From Dipteris shenzhenensis (taxonomy: Eukaryota > Polypodiophyta > Polypodiopsida > Gleicheniales): a stretch of DNA of 64,000 bases. Numbering within the stretch: position 1 is the first letter of the stretch; the number at the start of each line of letters is the position of its first letter. Below are positions 11,750 to 21,383 of this stretch, one piece after another. Below the pieces are notes generated by a model. The model ran no database searches. It saw nothing but the letters and a program-made list of their open reading frames with translations, and was not told the origin of the DNA. Position numbers and translations under genes: made by a program. The stretch lies in the NCBI GenBank assembly GCA_047967505.1, contig CM106539.1, one strand, 5' to 3'.

Positions 11750-12580
11750 ATTGTTAACCCTTGTGCCCGATGTATAGTTCTAGCTAGCAACTTTTATAGC
11801 GTCAGTAATGGCTTTGGCCTCCTTAGCAATGTATGATGTGCAGTATGATGTTGCTTCGTGTGGGTTTGGAATAAAACTATATGTCATTATTTGTTTCCCA
11901 TAACTTTGACATTGTTGGATTAAAGTTGTTCATGTATATGTCTTTGGGTTCCCTCTTTAGAAAAACAGTTGGCTCGTTGATTTTTGACCTAAGAGCAAAA
12001 ATGTATGATCCTCATTGAGTCCAACGTAGTCAAGGAATGTTTCAAAGTCCATTGTCATTATGCTCTCTTGCTCTAATGTGTTGTAGATGAGATTTGCCTT
12101 GCGTGAGTGGGCACGATGGTCTTCATCTATAGGAAGTGGTTTTAATATTCTTGTTATTTGCATAGGTGCCCGTGGAAACCCAAACCTGTAGTGCTTGCTT
12201 CTTTTGTTGCACGTTCTCCTGTGCTTGTGTGTCTGTACTTCCTTATATTGTGCATCAAACAATGAGATGTTTGTTGATATGTATTTCGATGAAGGTTATA
12301 ATGTCATCTTTACTTGTAGTCTCAAGAGAAGGTGCATTTGCAATCCACATAAGGCCATGGTCATGCTGGCTTCCTCTATTTTGGAATTCCGTGACGAAGA
12401 AGTAGTCTTGTACTCTTCCATACATTTTTTTAAAAGTTTGTTCTTATAGTCCATTGACATTCGCAGGCAGTTGAAGTCTCTGTAATCGATATTGGATTGT
12501 AGTATCCTATCAATGTGTGTGTCAATGACAACCTCTCTGGCTATCAGTTGTTGTCCTCTTAATTTTCCCTTGCGCATTCA
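11750..12580 (-). pseudogene. Helitron Rep-like (PIF1/helitron family) remnant
   Basis: The minus strand holds, in order, a basic segment from 12577, then HKHRRTCNKRSKHYRFGFPR followed by MQITRILKPL (about 12240-12130), FLDYVGLNED (about 12040-12010) and SYCTSYIAKEAKAITDAI (about 11840-11790). In Helitron Rep/helicase proteins a CRFGFP-type Cys/His/Arg block with a following T-x-IL-x-PL is succeeded by an FL-x-x-x-L block and by the catalytic Y-x3-Y-I-x-K motif. Here the two tyrosines have that exact spacing. Stops and frame changes at about 11775, 11960 and 12270-12290 show the copy is dead. I could not see the HUH motif, the helicase or the terminal hairpin. The frame at 11627-11382 may be further downstream Rep sequence but is not recognisable. 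Confidence 0.6.
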
Positions 12581-12782
12581 TACCCAAGATGATGATGTAA
12601 CTTGCCGCACCATAATTTTCATAGTCTTGAAAAACAAATTCTCCCTATCTTTTAGGAGTTCCCATTTTTTGGAATGAAGTGTTTTGTGGTGTTTTGTGTT
12701 GATGAGGATAACCATAAAATAGAGTCGAAAATGCCAATTCCTCACAGTTCTTGTCTTTGAATATGCTAGTGGCGAGAATCCC

Positions 12783-13400
12783 TCAGAAGGCGCAACACAT
12801 TGTTTTTTCCTCGCAATCTACCACTTGTTGTGCTGTGTAGATTCCATGTACAAAAGTGTGTATTTCGTTTTCCTCAACATTGCTTTTGTCTGGTTCCAAT
12901 GTATGATCCTTCGATGCTTTTTTTAGTGCACTTTGTAGGGAGGTGATATGTTCAGCCCAACACAGGCTGTTGAGTTTCACGTTGGCTTCCCTGTATAGTG
13001 GTGAGCTCAATAATTCCTTCAAAGCAAGCATTGTCAAGGTAGGCCTCCCGGCACCACCTACGTAGCTATGAGCAAACTTCAAATATAGATTGGGCCTTGA
13101 CCAAGAAGCATCAGTGCCAACTACTCGAGCCTCTGTAATAAGGTAAGGCCTTCCATAACCTGCACTCACAAGGCAGTTGGAAATGGAGGTGAGCTTGTAG
13201 AGGTAACATAGGGTGCAAAGCTCACATTGTATGAAGCAGAAGGAAATGGGAAACTTGTTGAAAGAAATCCAAAAATTGTAGCAATCTGCAATATGAGAAT
13301 CCCACATAAACGATTCAAAAGCAGAGTCCAATTGGGATGCCTTTGGTATCCTCCGAAGCAAATGCAACAAGCAAATGCAACTTGCTCTCTCACCACGGAG
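12783..13400 (-). pseudogene. Unrecognised gene-fragment-like frame
   Basis: A minus-strand frame is open here for over 200 codons and has gene-like composition, for example GRPYLITEARVVGTDAS, RPNLYLKFAHSYVGGAGRP and LTMLALKELLSSPLY, with a stop at 12783-12785. No family is recognised. The N-terminal part above about 13400 is less convincing and overlaps plus-strand frames. It lies between the Helitron-like Rep and another exon-like frame in the opposite direction, so it may be a captured or decayed host fragment. Confidence 0.3.
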
Positions 13401-13513
13401 CCAGTAGTTGACTGGCAAATGGATTCTCAGACAGATTCTCCAACTTTTCCTTTGGCATTTGCTGTGGAGGACACTCTCTGCAAGTACAATGTAGTTTAAA
13501 TGAATAAGCTCAG

Positions 13514-14358
13514 GATTTGTGCAAGGTCGAAGTACATGAGCAGCTAAACTTCTATAATGATGCGCCATGTGTGGATGAACTCAACTGTGAAGTGATGGAA
13601 AATGTGCATGAAGTCAACAAAAACTGCTCTACTCTGTTTGGAGCCTCCCTTGGTTTTATAGCAGTTAGATTAGTATTGGAAGATGAATTAGAAACTGGTG
13701 CATCTAAAGCTTTGTCTCCTAGAAAATCGAAGGCGGATAGAATTGGCATTAAGCCTTCGGTACTCAATCCTTGTAGTAAGACTCCATCGTCCACGTCCTC
13801 CAAAGCCGCTGGACCTACAACTGAGATCCATTCAGAGCTGAACTTAGAGGCGCTCGATCGATCCAATCCCCAGGAAAAATTATATGCCATTCCAAAACAA
13901 GGCTTATGGAATGCACAAACCAAAAATGAAAGAAAAACTAAGGCAACAAGCATCGAAAGCGGCCTGGCCTATCGTGAAGCTGCGTTTCCGAAGCATATTG
14001 GACCTACAATGGCGGATTTGAACGACAATAGGACAGAAGGTTGCGATGCTGGAAAGGATTTGTAAAGCAAAAATGTTGCAAGTTTTGAAGACACAAAGGA
14101 ACAAAATTGCGAGTCTAATGAGAGTCCTGACACTGATGCGATTTGCCGTAGTACAATATCCTCTTTAGGTGCTGTCCTGGATGGAAATTCAACGCCAATG
14201 GTTAGGCCCTTAGAGCAATCCGAGGCTTACAAGGAGAAGAAGGATGGATCAAACGGGTCGCCAGTCAGCTTGGTAGCTATGGAAACACTCGACGGTGACG
14301 AGGAAGGGGAGCTAGTGCCGCACGAGCCAGCTAATCTTCCATGCAAACGGAAACTAGT
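13514..14358 (+). pseudogene. Exon-like host gene fragment, unrecognised
   Basis: After an acceptor-like CTCAG (ending 13513) an open frame runs about 280 codons to a GTGAGT donor-like site at 14359, broken only by one TAA at 14063-14065. The product is acidic and Ser/Lys-rich, for example KALSPRKSKADRIG, SNPQEKLYAIPKQG and then NCESNESPDTDAICRS and TLDGDEEGELVPHEP. Composition is more balanced and richer in CG than its surroundings, as expected of host coding DNA. No domain is recognised and no flanking exons were found. It is most likely a nonsense-bearing exon or a captured fragment; a real gene with an unseen splice around 14063 is possible. Confidence 0.4.
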
Positions 14359-15225
14359 GAGTTGAAACAAGAGTCTATCCTGTCATGTTTGTATGTTTTG
14401 TTCATATGGCTCTGTGTTTTTTGAAGTGCAAAGCAGGGGCTAATCTACGGAATGCTTGTAGGCAATCTCTCCATCATCAAGGGAAAGGCTTCTTCGGGTA
14501 TCTAACTCTGGGTGTGGCCTGAGCGGGCGGGAAACCTATTGAGTGTAAGAAGTGTGTTCAACAGGACTAGAATCTTGAGAGAATTTGAGGTTTGGAGCAT
14601 GGAGATTGTGGAAGGGCACTGATAGGTCGTTGGAATCGCAGAGGAAATTCGGACGATGATCGCTAGGCATCTACATACCTGTAGGCTTGTGCACAAGTTT
14701 TACAAGATCTGACAGCAGTTAAGGTTGGTGATGACATTAGAGCTGGCCTTAGGTGGTGTCCTCGCCATATATGTGTTACTGAGCCTTAGAACTAATGCGA
14801 AGCTCAAAACTCACAGACATAGATTTCAACCCTCAAAGCTTGTATGGAAAAGACGACGAAGCTCAGAGACCAAGAAGAATGGTCTCTGATTTTGGAGAAG
14901 ACGACGAAGGGGAAGCTATACCCAAAGCTCACAGACCAAGAAGAAGAAGACGATAAAGGGCATGGGTGCCGCCAGAAGACTGCAAAGGACTCACCTTGGA
15001 GATATCCTCCTGCATCAGGCTCAACCATGCAAAAGGATTGCATGACTGCCATGTGGCCTGCTGGCAGCCATGCAAACGTGTTGCCTGGATGCCACGTGGC
15101 TGGATGCTCGAATTCAAAAGAACATCTCAATCGATGCTATTATAGGCTGTCCCTTTTAGGGGCAGTGCTAACAAAGGTGAGATGACCGAAAAACCAAAAC
15201 TTACTCCTGTTATTAAATCAAAGAT
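14359..15225. other. No supported gene; possible 3' flank of a minus-strand mini-gene
   Basis: Only short frames are seen. A partial internal duplication occurs at about 14840-14960, with repeated AAGACGACGAAG and CTCAGAGACCAAGAAGAA or close variants. Nothing else is assignable. Confidence 0.4.
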
Positions 15226-15479
15226 TCAAAAGTTCAGCCCTCTACCGATACCATCTCCTCCGCTTGCATGAAAAGATCCCATGCCAGATGTTGCGCACAA
15301 CTTCTCCAATTCTGCAAACCGAGATAATTTTAGTGCCAACTTAATACGAATAAACGAAGGAAAGATTAAGAAAGGAAGTGAAGGAAGTATGAATAGAATC
15401 ATGCAAGTATAGTACCCTTCTCAAACTCTTTACTATCTGTGTCCATAGATTCGGTGGTAAATTCTCGTTGGGATGCCAT
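15226..15479 (-). CDS. Possible two-exon mini-gene, 49 codons
   Basis: On the minus strand a TATAAAA box (15572-15566) lies about 90 bases before an ATG at 15479. The first exon (15479-15416) encodes MASQREFTTESMDTDSKEFEK and ends at a GTACTA donor. An intron of 104 bases with a T-rich 3' end and TTTGCAG acceptor follows (15415-15312). The second exon (15311-15226) continues in frame (LEKLCATSGMGSFHASGGDG) to TGA. The small acidic product is not recognised. The TATA box, start and splice signals agree with each other, but a CDS this short could occur by chance, and alternative donors near 15250 would extend the gene. It sits in the window's CpG-richer stretch. Confidence 0.35.
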
Positions 15480-15565
15480 CGTTTGAGAAAGGAGAGGGAT
15501 GAATAGAACGCTAAGTATTTGGAAACTAGCGAGCAAAACGTGAAATGAACGAAGGCATACAGTTC

Positions 15566-15572
15566 TTTTATA
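15566..15572 (-). promoter_or_regulatory. TATA box candidate for the mini-gene
   Basis: TATAAAA on the minus strand, 87 bases upstream of the ATG at 15479. The spacing allows a short 5' leader of about 60 bases. Confidence 0.35.
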
Positions 15573-15599
15573 CCCATCGTGGATGCTATCAACGAACGA

Positions 15600-17960
15600 T
15601 CAACCAAGCAAATGGAAAGTCGAGAGGAAAGTTCAATCGGTGCACCACTTCGAAACGCTAAGAGGTTCCCATCGCCTCTTGCAATTGCAATAAGGCCACC
15701 ATCAATCTAACGACCACCTCGTCCAGCCAATCCAACGAAACCAATTTTACGTTGCCAGCATCACAGGTGACTCCACAGATCGCTAGAAGGGTCCATGCAA
15801 CCTAAAAAGCTAGGAGCACCACCGCCACGAGCACACAGCACAAAAAATAAACAAACGAAGCAACATCGGAAACTCCATGTAGCACGAACGGCCACCGCAA
15901 TCCTCGAAACAAGTACCACATAGCCCGACGAATCACTGGAAAGCTCCATAGCGTGGTCGAGAGAATCCGAAAAGGCAGGAGAGACAACCACCAAAAAGGA
16001 AGGAAACAGAGAACTGCAAAAGAAAAGAAAAAGAAAATCACTGATGCGTGCAATCCGTAAACGGAAGAGGAGCACCACCACGAAAAACGAAGACGACCGA
16101 GAGCATCGCGAACAGAAGCAAACGATCCGAAAGGAAAGGAGAAGCGCCACCACGAAGAGCCAAGACAACCACGCATGGAAACCAATCAGCAACAGGCGCG
16201 CGTAGACCAAAAAAAGAAAACGCAAAGGACCAATAAGCGCACGGGAAAAAGGACCAATCACAACCTCACTTTACATAAGCCTGCCCCCAGGGCAAGCCAA
16301 AAAATGCTAAAGTATGTGGGTGGACCACAAGTTGGCAAGAAGACATGTCATGAATCAGGCCTTTTACACACCAAAGGGTGCCCTTGGGCGGTCGTTTGGA
16401 CCAATAGAAAGCCACCATTTAAGGTTTGGGCGAGCATCAAGCTTAGACCTTTTAGTCCGACATAAAGTCCACGTCATGCCCTGAGAAAGGCCTTCCTTGG
16501 GCAACCAAGCTTGGCTGCCCACCGATGGGCAAGGCTGGATTCAGCCAATCACCATCACGATTTGGGTCCCCTAGCTCCACACCCATCCGGGCCCTCATTT
16601 TTACAAAAGGGGTTTGTACTTGGGCGGTGTGTAAAAGGGTGCCCATCCGTGGGCACCCATATTTTAATGATCTCACAATGGGCAGTCGTTGTGTAACGGG
16701 GGAGCACCTTTGGCGATGTGTAAATAGCCTCATTATGGTCATAATGCTAATGTGTGTAGGCTTAGTGACTCATGGGGAGAAAGAAGAACATAGATGGTCA
16801 TGGTTAAAAGACAAAAACATGGGTTAACTAGTTTAAAACATGATGGGAAGCTTCTTTGTGTGCTATTTCTGCGGAATCCGCCATGCTCTTTGGAGCTCCC
16901 GGTAACTTCGGAATTTTTATCAATGTTAAGTGCTCAAATAGGAGCTGAAAGGCTCTCGTCCAATTAGAAATCGGGCCTTGCAAAGCTGCACCAACTAAAT
17001 CCTTAGGCCTCCACATGAGACGGCAAATCTTCTACTTCAAGCCAGCCTTGTTCCCATGTCTTCTTGTTTTTCAGCTTGAAAGTTAGCTGTGAACTATGTT
17101 TGGGAAATGTGGAATCTAAGCTACCACCACATTGAGCGGAATTTCATCACCCCAACGTACATTTGGTAAGGATAAGGTTCTCAAAAAAGTAGAAGGGGAG
17201 ATCGCGAGCTGATAAAATGGCAGCCAAATTTGGAGCCCGAAAAACGGCAAGCAAGACTTCAACTATTATGTCGGCGGTGAAAACGCCAAAATTAGGCGCA
17301 GACTACTAAAGAAAGTAACACGTGGAGCCAAAAGAATCTGGGCGTTTGGCCCAACCAACAGCCGCCCTAATAGGATTTGCCGACACCCTTAGTTTAGCGG
17401 CTGTGCACACACCGACAAAATCTACGGCGCCCAAAAATATCTCTCGGTCAAAGCCCGCCGATGGCCTTGGGAAGTTGGGATGCGCCCTTTTTGGATAAAG
17501 TCATAAAATCGGGCCCGTCATTCCATCTACCATTTTCGCACCCTGATGACATTTTGGTAGCTTTGTACACTAGCAAATATGCCCGGTTGTGTAGCAAAGG
17601 ATGGCGAGTGTTCCTGTTAGGTCTCCTTCTCCATTTTTGCAAGTCGTTGCAAGTAAGGGCACATTTTTGCAGGTGTTTGCAGCTTTCAGCCCAAAATGCA
17701 GGCTATGGATTCGTCCAGCAGCTTTTAACCTCGAAATGCTAAGGTGGAGAGCTCAGATTTCCGTCTCCAACGAGGCATTTTTTTGCTGCATCTTGGCATC
17801 GACTACTGCTGCAGGGCGAGACGGGGGAACACATTCAGCATTGACAGCTCCCAGCATTTTTGCTTGTGTAGCATATTGTGGGAACGCATTGTACGAGGGC
17901 CTCCCCACGTTGTAGGAGCAGCTTCGTTGGGATGTGATTTCTAACTTGCCAGTTGAGTAG
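15600..17960. other. CpG-richer region without a clear gene
   Basis: CG dinucleotides are frequent here (for example around 16080-16200 and 17220-17480), unlike the transposon-rich surroundings where they are depleted. Frames on both strands (minus at 16261-15761, plus at 16048-16465 and 16511-16827) look like composition by-products: Phe/Ser/Leu-rich on one strand and Arg/Lys/Thr-rich on the other. Motifs such as GGGTGCCC and TGGGCAAGG recur between 16370 and 16680. It could be unmethylated host DNA, a promoter region or a recent insertion. I assign no gene. Confidence 0.4.
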
Positions 17961-18060
17961 TGCCACTGCTAGCTCTGGAACCCACATCGGGAGGCTCTCT
18001 TACACGTCGAGGCTACGCCCCCCCCCATCACATTTGAGCAAACTGCTGGTCTCACAATTT

Positions 18061-18250
18061 TCGACACCCAGCCAAGATTGGGCCTACAAGACTCACTAAC
18101 AAAGCACCCTAATAGGGACTTTCCTTATATTAAAAATTGAATGTGCATTTAATTGACTACACATGCAAGATTCGAACCCATCATGGGGAATTGGTTTTTC
18201 CTATAAGAGTTCTTTTCTTGCCATCTCGTTAGGACTTTATGCTATGGCTT
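18061..18250 (-). repeat. Weak SINE-like candidate (tRNA B-box-like)
   Basis: The minus strand contains GGGTTCGAATCTTGC (about 18182-18168), close to the pol III B-box consensus, with a possible degenerate A box about 40 bases upstream. No tRNA cloverleaf, poly(A) tail or target duplication was recognised, and no second copy was seen in the window. Confidence 0.25.
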
Positions 18251-18304
18251 ACGAAGACCCATGATTTGCTATCCATTTCAAATTTCATATCTACTATTTT
18301 TGCC

Positions 18305-18818
18305 CCTTGTTATGCTTTATCTCACCAAGACTCATCATGAAGTCCTCCGCCCTCCTCCATACACCACCTTTTTTGGAGCAAATTTTTGTACATTCAAGTT
18401 CTTTAGTAAATCTTGCCGAAACGATCAACTTTCATAGACACAAATTATTGGTGGTAATATGGTAATAATTTTTTTGAAGAGAGCTTGCAAGTGCCATTAA
18501 TGTTTTATGGAAATGGACATTATAATGACAGATGGAACAAACTTTGTAAATCCCTACTTAAAAGCATTAAGGTCTGTAATAAAAATGCCAATGCTAATAT
18601 AGGAATTGCTTGAATATTTAACTAGCTTTTAGTTCTAAGGGTGGCCCTAGCTTTTAGTTCTAAGGGTTTTATTCATTCATTATAAATATGTGGACACGTG
18701 CTTGATCCTTGCATTGTTTAGGGAATTGGGATGGTTTCTTGTGTCTCACGTTGAAGCACTTTGTATTGATAGTGCAAGTCATAATATGTCTTATTTGGTA
18801 TATAGAATTCATTGATAG
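18305..18818 (+). repeat. Dispersed repeat, inverted copy inside Copia B
   Basis: About 510 bases match the reverse complement of 47789-48302 almost throughout, with only about a dozen visible differences. Both copies contain the internal direct repeat TAGCTTTTAGTTCTAAGGG. No coding capacity and no terminal inverted repeats were seen. The copy in B replaces part of its gag, so it arrived there secondarily; whether this locus was the donor cannot be told. Confidence 0.85.
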
Positions 18819-20598
18819 AGAAAAGCAAAGAAAAGAAACATTAAAAACATAGTTGTGTGTCTACCACGATTTATACAAGATATCAATTTATGTCATAATC
18901 GTCACCTAAACAAACAATAATCATGATAAATAGAATGCTTTTTATTAATTTCTTTATATAAAGGCATGTGAAAATCTCGTGAAAATTAGCACCTTTCTTA
19001 TAATGTAGATTCGACATGAAGGGCACTCTACTTATTTTGCTAGCACTATATATACCATCAAGATAGGAAAATCACATACGATGAATTTTCTATCCTCACA
19101 AATCTACAAGATCTACAATTAGGCATGTATATTTTCTATAACACAATAATCTGCATCATCCAACAACACTTAATGATAACCTCTATTTATAACTAGATTA
19201 ATGAGTTCCACTTATACCACAAAATGGGAATTCCCAATTGCTACCTTGCTTCAAGCTTCTTTGTTGGGTAGTCTCTTAATTATTTATTTGAACCAACTAG
19301 AGTCCAAAGTTCAATAAATCCCGCATGCGCCATATGTCTGATTCGAGAGGTGAGTGCATCCTGTGTCCAATGTAGTACTAATAAGCAGTAAAGGTGGCAA
19401 TGTGGGAAACATGAGCAACAACCTCTTTAGCTTCTTGTTCTTTTTCTTTTGCTTCCAAAGTGTCCTTATTCTAGCAAACAAACTTTCTATCTTACAGAGA
19501 CAAACATAAGATTCAAATGTGCACATAAATGCACAAAAGTATCACTCAAGAGAGAAACATGCATGAGTTTGATATGGCATGAAACAATCCTAGCGAGGCC
19601 CATCATGATAGAAATATTTTATCTTTAGTTGATAGCCTTCACACATATGAACCCATAAAAATGCCATGAGACAGGACACGTTCCCAATCTTTTACTCGAT
19701 TCTAATATATTGCACTCTAAGAAACTCCCAAAACCTTGGAAGGGTTGAGAGCGCATGGCTCGTATTTTGTATGACGTATGGTGATGATCTTATTGACATG
19801 AGTTAGGTAAACCTACACCTATAACATTATACAATTAAGACATAAAACCTACCTACAAAATCAAATAGTGGAGATGACACTTTCCCCCCTTCCAAAACAA
19901 GGGCTTATGGTGTCTATTTAAAAGGAAGAAGTTGACACTTGATTGGATCATTTTGTAATTGATGGATGTCACACATTCCATAGTGTTTGAAATGAATATA
20001 ATAGTTTGAGAAGTAATATTATCTCCCTACTATATTAGACTTGGGAGAAGTTTGTCAATCACATTGCTAGCTATTAGAGCCATCATGAATTTGTGGATAC
20101 ATTTTATACTTTATTTCTTTTTCATTAAACATGGATGACATTTGAAGTGCATACTATAGTAGCACTCTAGAGAATCATGATATAATGTGCATCACGACTC
20201 TCTCAACTAATAAAAATGACACGTTAAGGTTATGCATTTTGTTACATCAAAAGGGAATGCCAAAAGGGAACAATAAAGTACCACTCATACCCTTTAATTT
20301 GTTTGGATTAGATATCATTTCCTATTTCCCAAAAATAGACCAATTTTCAATGAAAAAATACTATCTTGTGTCAAAATTCAGATATCTGTATGCTTCGAAA
20401 AGAGGCTTGTTGCCCCTTGGCTTGCAGTTATCTATCATGAATAAAGGGTAATACTGGAATACCACTCTATCTCACACCTTGCACATAAAGGGAACCTGTT
20501 TTGATTTCTTTAGCAAAGTAAGTGGTAGAGTGTCTTCTTTAAATGACCTTCTTAGCTCTCATAAAAAGTAGTATTCATGATATATGCCTACATCACGT

Positions 20599-20603
<5 letters not shown>

Positions 20604-20665
<62 letters not shown>

Positions 20666-20700
20666 GCCTCCCTCCCTCTCTCTCTCTCTCCCTCTCTCTC

Positions 20701-20750
<50 letters not shown>
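20604..20750 (+). repeat. (TC)n microsatellite, about 147 bp
   Basis: An almost uninterrupted run of TC dinucleotides with a few CCCTGCC and CCCTC interruptions near 20662-20713. Frames here are Leu-Ser or Arg-Glu repeats and are not genes. Confidence 0.97.
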
Positions 20751-20754
<4 letters not shown>

Positions 20755-21249
20755 CTGTGCATATGTCACACCATAATCACGTTGTTTCTGTAAGGCTTAA
20801 TTTTTGTATGCTTAGGATGCAATTACTTACATATTTTCCCTTGGAGATTGTATTTATAAAGACAAAGGTGATGAGTGAATGATTACAAAGCACCATCAGC
20901 AACAATAACTTATCACAAAGAATAGTAGATGAAGTGCCCTCACAACCTATGTGCTAAAAAAAATTTCATAGGGTTCCACCAAGATTTTTCATTTGTGCAA
21001 GGCATCCTTTTCAAAGCACCCCAAAGAATATTGTGTCGATTATGTATAGAACACTCTCTTTTTTATTATGCATAAGAGTGGGTTGAAGGAGATATAAGGA
21101 TTTTCCATATACATGATGCCTTTAAAAAAATAAGACATATGAAACAAGGTAGTGCAACACTTTAGTCAAGTTTATATCAATGTGTGGTTACTAGTTAGTG
21201 AGATGTACTTGGTTATACAATTTGTAGTCAAAGGAAGGTGTTCCTTGAG

Positions 21250-21383
21250 GCTTCAAACCTAAGGCTTATGTTTAATAGAGCTTGAGAGGAAAACTAGAAG
21301 GTGATGCAACCTTTGGGCTTCAAACCTAAGGTTTATGATTAACAAAACTTAGAGAGAAGCTAGAAGGTGATGTAATCATGAGT
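21250..21383 (+). repeat. Tandem duplication, 67-bp unit
   Basis: Two diverged copies begin with GCTTCAAACCTAAGG at 21250 and 21317 and share CTAGAAGGTGATG near their ends. Confidence 0.75.

Noticed and set aside
15761-16261. 166-codon minus frame, Phe/Leu/Ser-rich, looking like membrane segments
   Set aside because: Hydrophobicity comes from the complement of an A/G/C-rich plus strand; several overlapping frames are equally open and there are no gene signals or family motifs.
18165-18190. tRNA gene suggested by GGTTCGAATC-like sequence
   Set aside because: No cloverleaf or convincing A box could be drawn; at most a weak SINE-like signal.
20543-20793. Ser-Leu and Arg-Glu repeat proteins
   Set aside because: Direct translation of the TC microsatellite.
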